NCBI GenBank assembly: GCA_039182125.1
Contig: JBCDCH010000001.1
Location: 1-64,000, forward strand
Length of the DNA: 64,000 nt
Origin: Planctomycetota bacterium
GTDB taxonomy: Bacteria; Planctomycetota; Phycisphaerae; Tepidisphaerales; Tepidisphaeraceae
Direction of reading: 5' to 3'
Below are positions 52,101-59,100 of the stretch, piece by piece. A program made the position numbers and the translations under genes. A model generated the notes under the pieces. The model saw only the letters and a program-made list of their open reading frames with translations, was not told where the DNA came from and made no database searches. How positions within the stretch are numbered: position 1 is the stretch's first letter; the number at the start of each line of letters is the position of its first letter.

Positions 52101-52492
52101 TCTTTGACGACAGTGTCGAGGACGACATCGTCATCGGCGATCGCCTGACCTATGCCGAGGTGCTCGCGGGAATCTCCAGCGGCTTTGACCTGACCGCCAG
52201 TGCGTTTGGCGAACCGCCGACCGCGATCGAGGAAGCCTTCGAGGCCCTCGACGCGATTCGCGATCGTTGGACCCGGCCGGACCTGAGCTACAACAGCCGA
52301 GTCGCGTCGATCGCCACCGGCGTCGGGGCCAACGGCATCGGCACCGGTCCATACCGCCTGGCCGCCGGCATCACCGTCCTCGCCGACGGCACGCCCGACA
52401 CCATCTTCGGCGAGTCCGGCACCGACTGGTTCTTCGCCGGAACTGGCGACACCGATGACGCCATCCTTGGCGAGGTCGTCACTCCGGTTTGA
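37103..52492 (+). CDS. giant LEPR-XLL / RTX / SdrD-B / dockerin-like surface protein
   Basis: A 5129-residue protein. A LEPR-XLL-like motif (LDQLEKRVLLEG) lies near residues 69-80, a mark of giant planctomycete surface proteins; there is no classical signal peptide. Residues ~100-2370 are long beta-rich repeats with amphipathic helices such as GIPFVEQKLNEIAEFGNTLR and LPLIGSDVDAAGTFIGDL. An RTX block (GGxGxD nonapeptides) is at ~2380-2670, SdrD-B-like folds at ~2715-2890 and ~3115-3260, a lectin-like domain between, a proprotein-convertase P-like domain at ~3250-3480, a FYN-type module plus dockerin-like loops (DHNKSGKVDAVDLIITRDN) at ~3506-3712, and a second RTX block at ~4085-5129. RTX repeats bind Ca2+ and suggest type I export. 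The AGGAG is six bases before the ATG. Confidence 0.9.
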   Translation: MCARADRPVDFAAESLTGGVNKRGRHYRIDPDDHGGRSPGGGKRKPILDAAACTAKALRNRTSGSAMMLDQLEKRVLLEGRGLEAPSLVGLTAGDPAVTINQTVAEFDNLTERLADLGYIDDPVTATVGEIEAALQLFRAAIDAAAQSEPGDFLAEVSFLAQEWFNDTLAPEWETFGAAVENFATSWMVDTLTPVVGITSPGITLESLSAEDGVSSSPGHSVARGQTAGMGATFNIAGASQADIVTFVQALETAAGTIGLGTELSLVVLNSSTLSDSTVVGAINAAIPRDTDPLAFTEDPDSGAQMPSDRMFVGLRAPRVGVSLADFEATELRNILETLQRLGDELIERATEAFQSYTEAVSGIPGVGEVPNPGLYSGIPFVEQKLNEIAEFGNTLRKLVSNLLDPAEIRGASPVAYPTVTTRFVLETDLFEPTMVEIAPAANDAALLANANAGLAAAGLGDVIEPFIDAGIFGFRAVDVLGTFGLPQTLLVSTTRVDATSAGPAFGQLGADLNYTIDIASRDQEGNLIEYNDVPVTVLASDTTANTTLQDLADDLNLALVGLEVTATVSSPENDLAADGIGGLGNDLSFIVDGSNLRLITTNPDIARITLGGAGETTLGFTNNASSQDTTQAEFADLGILGGQAIAEPKYQDIPSLMQAIADELGVDEFGGGTDALNWEYDEATRSLLFTLTISETFERTLDLDFSEGIDLGGIATLEVAGGAEADASATVGASLRVGIVLSDFAEGLGGFEATTPLTVLNDGAGVPILTGVIANGAPPAGDTLLADTQVDILTNGGPGSGGDFYSVNVAALDTVDNTGIEMLVGDLNMAIEDAGFGDLFNAVVDDATGRVAIVSVDKDIHTLEVQQGAGFGFSGIQIDDGTGPDTLPDLLMYVGPTPMTPGALTAISFSGAVTLGDVKSRMESAFANVVVTFDAENATLVITPTSNGDGVAIIPATYNDDPMTIEVNEGFTSPAGLSLKILGVAEAPSPAEVGVLNGGQTHGKGLLDRVFIAEPTGSDPDNLSIDLSFTADAGDVNLGASLGFAGLVLQNSEDFVATLSSSINLTDPGTGDDADGRIFVSELINLTDIDALIDTTNLLNVTLDGCFELAGDIGGAVSGTLGEVCVTLTDPNDPLSFDFTFETLDFQALIDQIKNFSLEDLIGALRGFLEGLADSGTFDLLNFDIPLVDFSLNDLIEAGEFVLDTIEDLGGLSIDIPALTQIELDLRAAIANLPIDLELKQPFFDLLSDFKFALQGDPLRLPSRLVGLFKTIELRLPDLEALVPGGAANIQFQELLDAFDVFDFNLPQFDLGKVGAKLTDALNDAWPLGGDPFTIDLDLVDFDTGTAGTQYAIVSTLNVAYELDPIMVAPNLPTGMFGPVTLDTMADFELFAGAELNIGFGLALDGGLNAFLITDDPTGNGRTSGLTITAGFEGDFDGEVQFGALDLIGAEADAGLVDAVIDENLPVGGGSITLSTAPYQRNGTIIEEFLFLYDGSSLIDPANYSVSGTTVTFSGVSPSTVTAIYRANAPAPDPSTAGDRASLEFTLGAAPDAGNTIGATSLGSAFSGGIDTEIDGILTAALDATFLGSTASNAVLVATDLRSLISNGPRLEIDDEALLDLFTNLDFNFKTIVAGIDLFLDFLEESLEAEIFEKLPLIGSDVDAAGTFIGDLRENITQPLLELLCAPNIGDTFEAVETAVRNFLFSTLTSIGDGGLLAKLTGGGAVSPSDIIVELTENNFEIGFRIGGKSEIAGINFTTGLDGFPISADGGLTVQFGYDVFVGIGVDRNTGVYLTADPQGDAEFEFDIVAGLAVDDSGDVAVPTSFELDLFGLKFTATDNNVGSMPGTGIFGSLGLDILGFTDGRKLISEIISDFTGSFALLATLDAKIDVELDAGFGDDFPSIAADLVGEWGIDASFSSEGIEFDFGNDPSIGFQDVRLELGDFISQYLGGPVEFFANILQPLEPLLSILNTEVPGVSQISQLAGNGPVRVIDLALLQVPDAAGPAKQFLNVAQTILDIASVIGVDNGEVFINFGSYGFGPLYDNAGLDPRDPNSILSAASDLETNGVTGFFDAAQQVLDSGNAAVEGILSTIQAEPAEGSPDDGGLGIKLDILDPANIFRFLLGQDVNIITWDLPRLELGFDWGVSFNIWPVPPIVLDLGLGFEAFVDLAIGYDTRGLRTGNFIDGFFFSDVDFGNFEDIAEFGLELQASLGAGVGVPGLKAGVKGTLIGSVDFNFRDPDNDTKLYLDEIASIVVTDGIECLFDITAQIRVVLSVYWEILFFKGDADLLDATLLEITNEGLCPKVTPATLVDGSNPLDYNGAPLPAGTLVVHAGEFASLRGGGASDTSEAATIDEVAPGVYQVEVLDIREGFTGVTAILFDGGAGNDSLTLLSSADGVFDIPVMAFGGAGNDSLNGSVVDDTLDGGEGNDEIFTFAGNHTVLGGGGNDTIVAEGGNDSIDGGAGADTIDGGEGNNTVLGGGGSDTIMTGGGTDDIDAGAGADSVLSAGGADTIIGGAGPDYIEAGSGNDSVEGGGGSDTILGLSGNDDLSGGGATDSILGADGNDTISGGGGSDFIDAGINDDVVTGDDGNDEIQLGAGNDFADAGRGNDFVLGLAGSDTILGNWGNDVLIANDIADPTSGVGELIEGGPGDDFICGGDDDDTIVGGTSQTYLDEVLVLAEVVAGEIVAPTSLGGWDAVDCDTLPLPIEVVSGTITVNVADDEDGDGEFDAPEGFEGVTIRLFDAGGDLFDEVATDSTGAAIFTGVEPGTYTAEQVVPDGFYQVTPIDNETIELIVGEGDAVVAAFVDDDLGGVTGIKWLDLDRDGFQDPGEPALPDVTINLFDETGTNIIDSTTTDEEGRYVFDDVVPGDYFIGEVVPGVAPVQTFPAAGVPLYADNFSGGTPATIWSNASNALAPNGQRFAGLYANETVTATVDTSVEHSALIIEFDLYIIGTWEGVDTGAFPFGLDEDLWSVSIIADGENVNETYSFSNVEISPDSPSFPQSFPEPAALGGVNDPGEGAAATGSLGYQSVFDGNPTNIRDAVYKFRYIIPHTGSLLTMNFTGSGLDNDGPNETAGDGEFWGIDNVSVRTLGGGHYVTVTGGDPQGDFDFGNAPRVGDAVGRVMRDDNADGRVTFGDYGLNGRGVRLLDLTTGEIIANATTGSVDLNDDGFIDPFTERGVYQFIGVAPGTYRVETDLPEGWIAGSPGFSGDVQQQLVTVNSFSQVTGDFAQRPAPGNIEGFVYNDANRDGDFNGAETGRIGETVFLDAPDQGPGTTNEALGDGVAGTYEYHAQYSGVRNELLSRQTIDVQRVIGTVDDLDVNVDFTLAGGFTGTATIVGELIAPDGTVRDLFNFTTDATGAGRFNVTFDDSASASIPGNTADTQGTFEPDEFLALFDGDSLQGVWQLSLTSDRPELISVNKWQLLADMVEPTEVTGTGGVYFFGGVNEGLWRTVHVPAAGLELTEPNAEAGDGAYLVRMRSSQFFGLLDFGLAEDTGPAVVDQAVFFYNESSFDNNDPAITPEDAEAIAPDKTPLRPGELATFENVSSYWFGINGLIFDISAASRPLGVNDFTFRFGNTQDPSQWDLAPAPEIEFAGGRATDGSGRYTMVWPNNTLEDGWLQVTINEGAGFDEPEEFYFGTNPGDTDGRVLNGRFPVDTADFIAVRDSQTLFGGQPITTAADHNKSGKVDAVDLIITRDNQVLLPFAVVQLQAPAAGRFFVAPPAPTPGVTLGGSSFGGSATVFVGNIDLTISDKGEALRVMTGRNGLASETPDGRGLAKGAFLAGSAIAGLAESPAADDPTDIFPDPERLVVSYRDADLYDIDLNTAGLSNDRMTQSFMIGISNATVGDDAGTLFGIGPAGEPGGLATMNVFEIDKDTGAPTDRGPIGTPPEIRRLLQNEGALDFMPADLNEFSGQMYVLMLAEFIPSISVGESPRVVGRDRQPEGQFPSAWIYARLSNPSDGPVSIQEYRILQGVEDPSALAFRDDTGVGVAFDAGTGLFFQATGSLEFFPIAEGASEGNLAGADWVGDTLYLTNGSNQFSFLRRYDNGDLNNPISIGTNNEDLSGMELSNARFGFIDGADTIDAQAGDDNVWGDHDLPDPFQYTAEIIIVPDGDNDRIFGGEDDDTVRGQQADDTISGGPKRDADIAPTNSEGNDLLFGGDATTDDGTDLIELAVDNNITLTNISLTGQGNDTLRGFEESQLTGGSSSNIIDASGFNGVRNTLIGGDGDDRILGTPNLDTIVGNAGSDDLIGNDGNDLYLFDTPTAAEADVVTELAGFAAGIDTIDFSAYTSLPGGATGLIINLNSTTLMTDGLRTVGDFTGGGVIENAIGTNFDDEILGNNLANSLVGAEGEDTLRGFGGNDTLDGGDDDDTLAGGTDNDIYFFRPDTGGQSDSLVELPGEGTTDRIDFSALDETQPVIVDLSDPAVIASYIGGTNLVLNAGSPDIEQVLGGDGDDFFRDNTSANIIGGGFGNDYYEFVQHPLAGLVQDTVFDSFGQGEQDTLDLSNTSNGYVIDLTGVGFLADSTNHQIFSSDGFENVFGSTGNDDITGNASDNFIDAGAGDDTIMAGAGNDTLIDGIGSDEVFGQGDDDVYQFSDPVGGDTEVLDDNIGSNILDMSALSLGVTVNPAFNAAFVSTGTGYVIDKTGPASFDRIIGTNFNDNLTGDGTDDTLVGLDGNDFLNGRGGNDSLVGGGDDDIYVFEPAVGTEFDFLVENDTTDRDGLIFQGVGAFVDVTVDISSDAFGVIASHAGRFVGGIGTQFESVIGNSNGNNTITGNDKDNVLFGGAQNDTIIGNKGADTMSAGGGTNDFDGGGGDDLYFFSSAGVSTNNILEADGSVSSGLASGGGNDTLDFNAFTTNVTFNLTVPSQVVGGAATINLLAPDGLGGTDPDGSNFENVIGSQTFANNLTGNDADNLLVGGALNDTIFSGRGDDILIGKAGSDRMSGQEDNDIVLGGDGNDILFGDRSTDPDGGRDLIVGGNGSDNLNGGTVFDDSVEDDIVIGDRLTYAEVLAGISSGFDLTASAFGEPPTAIEEAFEALDAIRDRWTRPDLSYNSRVASIATGVGANGIGTGPYRLAAGITVLADGTPDTIFGESGTDWFFAGTGDTDDAILGEVVTPV
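44250..45116 (+). repeat. RTX (GGxGxDxxx) nonapeptide-coding repeat block 1
   Basis: About 290 codons of tandem nonapeptides of the type GGAGNDSL, GGGGNDTI, GGGGSDTI. DNA copies share GGCGGCGGCGG...AACGACAC cores but differ in sequence, so the repeats are old. Each pair of turns forms a Ca2+-binding beta-roll. The block divides the N-terminal beta-rich half from the SdrD-B-like modules. Confidence 0.9.
49360..52480 (+). repeat. RTX-like repeat block 2, interspersed
   Basis: About 1040 codons at the C-terminus. Short RTX clusters (DAGAGDDTIMAGAGNDTLID, GGAQNDTIIGNKGADTMSAG, GGDGNDILFGD) alternate with about 90-residue units that carry the phrase N-N-L-x-G-N. Each unit holds YxFxxP or IDFSA-type strands, a pattern of RTX adhesins and not of toxins. 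The last residues, DTIFGESGTDWFFAGTGDTD, may include the type I secretion signal. Confidence 0.8.
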
Positions 52493-52507
52493 CCGAGAGG
52501 CTTGGGA

Positions 52508-53071
52508 TCATCGTCGTCGCAACAGCAGGCCCAGACCGGCGAGGCCGGCAAGCGCCGGCTCCGGTACCGCGGCGACGACGATCAGGCCGTTGACGATGTT
52601 CGTGGTGATACCCGCGCCGGCCAGGTCGAAGAACTGCGTGTCCGCCGCCCCGTCGGCGACGCCCGCGAGCAGCAGGTTGAAGCTCGCGTCGCTCACGCCG
52701 GTGGTATCGACCTCGAGTGTGACGAGTAGCCCATCGGCATTGGCGGTTTCGGTCGCGTCGATGATGCTGTAGATGCGGGTCGGCTCGGCGATCGAGTTGG
52801 TCTGATTGGCCGACCCGAGCTCGCCGAAGATCGTGCCGGTCAGCAAGTCGACGTCGGCGATGACCGGCGTCACGGCCAGCGCGTCGTTGAAGATCTCCGC
52901 GAAGAAGTCCACGCCCGCGACGGCATCGCCGCCCGTGACGTTGATCTCCAGCGTCTGTCCCGGCGTGTCCGCCGCGAGGTTGAACGTTCCGACGTCGATC
53001 GTCGCCCCTCGGGCAGAGCCGACGAGACAGAACGCGACCGTGGTCGCGATGAAAGTGGTGGATTTGAACAT
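52508..53071 (-). CDS. small PEP-CTERM protein with cohesin-like ectodomain (paralogue of 36320)
   Basis: A 187-residue protein: signal peptide MFKSTTFIATTVAFCLVGSARG, beta-rich ectodomain, and PEP-CTERM tail with VPEP at ~169-172, hydrophobic segment and RRR. The ectodomain has VAGVDFFAEIFNDALAVTPV and LLVTLEVDTTGVSDASFNLL, a good match in rhythm to cohesin beta strands, and parallels DELLATFFIDTTGFSAGQVF of the 36320 protein. Both end with a short strand before VPEP (LNDGIVTLIA / IVNGLIVVAA). An AGGAG lies upstream of the ATG. It follows the giant CARDB gene by 67 bases on the same strand and may be co-transcribed. Confidence 0.75.
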   Translation of the reverse strand: MFKSTTFIATTVAFCLVGSARGATIDVGTFNLAADTPGQTLEINVTGGDAVAGVDFFAEIFNDALAVTPVIADVDLLTGTIFGELGSANQTNSIAEPTRIYSIIDATETANADGLLVTLEVDTTGVSDASFNLLLAGVADGAADTQFFDLAGAGITTNIVNGLIVVAAVPEPALAGLAGLGLLLRRR

Positions 53072-53138
53072 AACTCGTTTTCTCCTGTGAAATGGGTCCG
53101 CCGACCCTCAATGTAACACGTTCCCTCTTGAACGTTGG

Positions 53139-56100
53139 TTAGATTCCCATGCGTCCGATCAGTCCTGCCTGGTCGTCGTCATTGCCGCCGCTGGAGAGCA
53201 GCGGTGTTCGTCCGAACGGCGTACGCCCGCCGATGACGCCGCCGAAGGTTCCCTTGGCACCGCCACTGTCGCGCCCACCGTCGGACTCGCCGCTCAGGTT
53301 GATCAAGCGCAGTGGCGTGAAGCCGCTGAGGTTGTTGCGAACGATGATGGCGTCGCCGGCATCGACATCGCCGTCACGGTCGAAGTCGAAGTTGCTGTCG
53401 AGCCCTATCGACGAGAACCCGCTGAGGTTTTGTCGGGTGAGAATGACATCGCCGGCGTTGACGATCGCGTCCGTCGCGATGTTGCCGGTTTCGCCCGGGG
53501 CATTGCCGAAGTAGAACACGTCGGGTGCGCTCAGGCCGGTGTTGGCCATGGCGCGGACCGTGACCTCCAGCCAGGTCTTGGTGATCGCGCCGTTGTCCCA
53601 GATGAGCGTGACGCGGTCGCTGCCGCCCTCACCGGCCCCGCGTCGGACGGTGATGCTCGTCGGTGCGGTTGCTTCGGTCCATGCCTCCGGGTCGTTGTCG
53701 TTGCCGACCGTGAACGCGAAGTCGTCGACCGAGAGGTCATCACCGTCGGGCAAGCCGGCGATATCGATCATGATGCCGTTGAGCCCGTTGATGTAGCTGG
53801 TGTAGTTGGCAAAAGTCGCAACGCCGCCGGGGAGCAACGCGACCTTGTCCGGTGCAATGGCGGCATCGTCGTTGACGCTGGGGCCGGCGTCGCCGTCGAA
53901 GCCGCTGTCGTTGTAGAAGATGTGCCGACCGACCACCGAAGAGCCCGCGACGACCACGGTCGCGTCGGCGATTTGCGGCAATGCCTCTCGGTTGCTGGCG
54001 TTGTCCTGAGCGATCGTGACGAACTCGTACGTTCGCCCTGCGGCACCCTGGTACGGAGCGCTGGTCAGTTCGGTTCCGAGCAACCACGGCTCGTACGGAC
54101 CACCGTCAACCGAGACGAACACGCTGTACGTCGCCAGACCCGAGCCGCCTGTCGGGTCGGACCCGGCCCATGCGACGTTGAACGTTGTTGTCTCCGAGTT
54201 CGTCGGTGCCGACGCGATGCTCGTCGGCTTGTCGCCATCGATCGTGATCGCCCACTCGGGGGTGAGGATCGGTGCGTTGGCGTCGAAGATGATCGATGCT
54301 TCGGCCGCGATAACCGTACCGGTGGGCGTGTCGGTTCGCGACCGCACGGTGTAGTCCACGAAACCCTCGCCGATGCCGGTACCGTCGTTAATCGGAAGAA
54401 GCCCAATGGTCGGGTCAACCGGGCGTTGGCCGGTGTCCGGGTCGAGGGTCTCGAATTCCCAGAACGCGACACCGGAGATGATGTCGATGCCGGCGGTGAC
54501 TTCGACGAGGAAGCCCTTGGTTTCGGTCAGGTCGAGCCGGGTCTGGAAGAACGGCACGTCTTCGGGCACTTCGACAGTGACGTCGTTGAACCCGAAGCCG
54601 CCCAGGCGGAACGTGCGGAAGTCCAACGAATCGTCGAGCGGGTTCTCGATGCGGATGAATTGCGCCGGCGCGGTCGCCGTCTCCTCGTTCTCGAAGCGAA
54701 TGCGGTAGCCGAGCGTTTCCTCAGCGGTGACGAACCGGCTGTCGCCATAACCCTCGGGTCCGAGGATGTCGTTGGGGTCGAACGACTCGACCCGTGCCAG
54801 ACGTGCCTGCCAGCGACGCAGGCGATCGACTTCGTCCCAGTCGGGTTGATCGTCGCAGTTGTTCTGAAGGCAGAGCTTGAATCGCTGGTGTGCGTTTTCA
54901 ATGCGTGGCCGCATTTGATCGAGCTGCCAGATCGCGGTCTCGGCGATTCGCAGGTCTCGCTCAACATCGGCAAGCCGGTCCTTCATGTCGTTGTAGATGC
55001 CGTCGTCGAAGATGATGTTCTTCAGATCGAGCAACAGGCCAAGAACGGCCGAGGCGGCGCCGACGTTGGTGAAGCCTGTCTGGTAGAAGTCGTCGGCACT
55101 GTCGATGACTTTGGTCAGCGCTGCGACCGAGGTATCGAAGGTTCCCTTGAGGAAACCGACGCTGTTGTTGGCCGCGTTGACTTTCTGTTGAGCCACGGAA
55201 ACGTCGGTCGACGGGCTGACCAGTCCGCGGACCGCCTGACCCAGGCCGACCACCGCGTCGAGCACGCCGGTCGCGAAGAACGCACTTTCGAGGAAGCCGG
55301 CAACCGCAACGGCGCCGGTCCCTTGTGCGCCAGCGGCGGTCGCAGCAGTGGCGGCGGCCGAGGTGGCCGTGACGCCCAGCGCGGCCGCCACGCCAACGTA
55401 TGCCGCCGCGACCGCACCGGTGAGCTTGGCTGCCCGTTGGACGTAGACGAGGAACGCGTCTTGCGCCGTGCGTTCGTAGGCCTCGTTCGCCTCGCGGGCA
55501 CGCTGGGCGATGACCTGCTCAAGCTCGATGAGCGTGTTGAGGAAGATCAGCTCGTCGAGACACGCCGGGCAGTTGGCCTCGACCGCCGCTTCGCTCGGAA
55601 GCACGAAGCGGTCGCCGAACGTCGAGATTTCAAGGTTGGGAAAGCCGAGCGAAGCACGGGAGAAGTTGGCCAGACTTAGCGAATCGAGGAAGCCGTCGTC
55701 CGGGCTGGGGACGGTGATCTCCGCGAGGGACAGTAGTTCTGGTGCGTCGATGCCGAAGGCGATGGCCGTCACGGCCACGTCACCGACCGCGTCCACGCCA
55801 CCACTGAGCACGACGGGAATGTCATCGCTGGCGTAGCCGAGGCGTTCGACTTCGAGCGTCATCGTGCTGCCCGGCGCGTCGATGGCGAAGATCTCGAACG
55901 TACCGTTGGTCCCGACCGTCGCGCTGCCGACCTCCACACCGTCGGCGTTGAGCAGTCGGACCGCTCCGCCGGAGACCGGATTCACGCCGGCGATCAATCG
56001 GCCCGTGACGCGTTGCGTAGTCGTGTCGAGGATGAGCTGCGGCGGTGCTCCCCCGAGCACCAACGTGTCGAAGGCCTCCGATCCCACGCCCTCGACGGTG

Positions 56101-59100
56101 ACGGTGACGTCGTACGTGCCCGGGTCAGCGACGACCGAGAACGATCCGTCGGGCCGAAGCACGCTGGTGCCGACGACGGCGCCGCCGACCGGGTCGGTGA
56201 GGGTGACGACGCCCGCGCTGAGCGAATCACCCGCGGCATCGACAATGTTGCCGGTCAGCATGGTGATGATCGCGGCGTCCGCGTCGACGGTGCCGCCTGC
56301 GGCGGTGATCGTGACCGTCTCGGAGTCTTCACGCCCGTCGGCGTAGAAGGTGTCGATCTGGTAGGTGCCGGGTCCGAGACCGTTAAACGTCGCGGTCGCA
56401 CCCTCGGGAACGAACTGGCCGTCAAGGATATCGAGTCGGCCATCGATCACGGCCATGAGCAACACCCGCGCCCCGCCGCCGCCGGTGACATTTGCGGTTT
56501 GAACCGAAAGTGATGCCGAACCGGCCGTGAGCGAGAGGTCAAGATCGTCACCACTGTTGACAGTGACGGGCGTCGGGCCGAACGTCTGGCCACCGGCGGT
56601 CGCGCTGACCACGAAATCGCCCGGCTCGAGGATGGCGAACGACCACACGCCTGCGGCATTTGTCTGCGTTGTCGCGATCACGACTTCGTCGTTGGCACGA
56701 CGGAGCTGGACGATGGCCTCACCGGCCGGCGCGTTGTTGGCACCAAGCAACATCCCGCCGATCGTTGCTTCTGACGTGATGGCGAAATCGATTTCGCGCT
56801 CGGTATTGAGCGACGGAATGTTGATCGCGGTACTCCCGACATCACCGACGACCGGGACCACGACGTAATCACCGACCGGCAGACCGCCCACATCGTACGA
56901 CCCGTTGGCGTTGGTCCGGCGGGTGAAGGCGAACTCGCCGTCGATCTCGGTGACCGACACCGCGATACCGCCGACGCCAAATCCGTTGAGCGTGACTTGG
57001 CCTGAGATGTTTCCGCCGGGGAACACGTCGAGGTCGAAGTTCGAGCGCTGCTCACCTTCGGCGAGCGAGAACGGCACCGGCGTCGCAACGCCCTGTCCAT
57101 CGATCACGCGAAGGTCGTAGTCACCGGCTTCGAGATCGCCGAAGTTGAACTCGTCATCAACGCCGATGGTCTGCTGGGCGAAAGGTTCCCCGTCTCGGAA
57201 GAGTTGAACCGTGATTTGCTGCACGTCGGGCAGGTCGACAAGATCGACCGTCCCGGATGCCGAGGCGGCCAGGGTCAGATCGATCGTTCCGAGGTCGACT
57301 TCCCCGGCGGCACCGATCGTCACCGAGACCGTCTGGGCCAGGGAGCCTTCGGCCTTGAGCGTGAGGTCATACGTGCCGGCCGAGAGGTGCTCGACGAGGA
57401 AGATGCCCCCGCCAGTGGTTCCAATGATCGGCGGTTGACCAGGTACGTCGACGGTCGCAAGCAGTTCCGCGATCCCGATCGGCTGACCGTCGATCGTGAC
57501 TTTGCCGCGGATGATGGACTCGGGCTCCAAGGTGGTGTTGAGGAGAACGATGTCACCATCCCCACCGACCGTGACATCGATGATCCGTCGGGCCAATCCG
57601 TCGGCATCGACCATCAGCCGGTAATCGCCGGCTTCCAGGCCGCTAATGCGGAACGTGCCGTCGACGTCGCCACGCAGCGAAACCGGCGGTCCGTCGAGCA
57701 GTGTCACTTCCGGCTGCACCGGCGACCCGTCGCCATCGAACACCGTGCCGCGAATCTCCGAACTCTGTTGTAGCGCGATTTCGATCCCGGCGACTGCATC
57801 TTCGGCACCGACCTGAACCTCGACGTCAGCGATCGGCAGGCCATCAGTGACGGTCAGCCGGTAAGTGCCCTCGCTTACATCGAGCAGATGGAACCGACCG
57901 TCGCGGTACGTCGTCGTGAGGAACCGCTCGCCGGTGTCGATGTTGCGAGCCTCGACAACGCGGTTGGCGATGTCGACGCGGAAGCTGTCGGCCGTCACAT
58001 GACCGCCGATCGAGCGGCCAAGTTCGGCATAAGCGGCGATCAAGTTCAGTTCGAGCAACTCAGGAACGAAGGCAACCTGCGGGTTGGTGATGAGTCGGTT
58101 CGCACTCTCGGACATCGCCGTGAGCAGTGCCCCCCAATCCGGTCCGACCACCTCGATCATCCGATCGAACGCCTGATCGAAGCGGTCCTGTGACCACGTC
58201 GGTTGCAGCTCCCGTAGGTCTTCCCGGACAAGTTCGTAGTCGATGGGCACGCTCGGGTCCTCGCTGAGCACGAAACCGCTGACGTCGTGGGTTCCGTCGG
58301 TGAGACCGCCGGGGCTGGTGAGGACGATCGAGGACGCGGCGCCGGGGGGGAGGATGCCGCGCGGCCCGGAATCGGCGAGGCCGACGAACGTCAGACGTGG
58401 TCGGGTGATCGAGTCACCGCCGAAGCCATAACCGATGCCGATGTCGCTGAACTGCAACACCGGTGCGAACACGTCGTTGAGACTACTGTTGCCCCACGAC
58501 ATGGTCAGCGGCGTCGGCGCTCCCGGGCGGGCGCTGCCGGGGGTGATGCCGTTGAACTGCGCGCCATCGGTCGCGAGGGTGTCGACGACCTCAAAGACGT
58601 CGAGCGTCAGATCGGACTCGCCGGTACTGGCCTTGTCGAGCCGCAGGCCGAAGCTGCTCGCCTCGATGCCGGTGAGATCGAACGTGGCATAGAGCTTGGC
58701 GTCGTCGACACGGAAGTAGCTCTGCGCGGCGATCTCGGTGCCGCCGGTAACAAGTGTCGCGGTGACGGTGCGGTCGAAGCGTGCGCCGTCGATCTCGACG
58801 GTGCGAAGCCCCGCGTTGCCACCGATCCCAAGGTTTTCGCTGAGCAGGCCGAACGGCACGAGCCGGGCGGTGATCGTCAGATCGTTGTCCGGTGAGAAGT
58901 CGGTTTCGGAGACGAACGCCGTGACGAAGTAGGTGCCGGCCTGCGTGTTGGGGACCACGACCCGTTGGTCGCGCTGGAGCGGCCGGTCGTAGGCGAAGTC
59001 GAAGTTGTTGCGGGACGCAACGCTGTCGTACTTCACATAAAGCTCGGTCGCACCGAACCCGCTGGTCGCGTTGAGATCCACCAGGAGCGTCTGATCGGCG

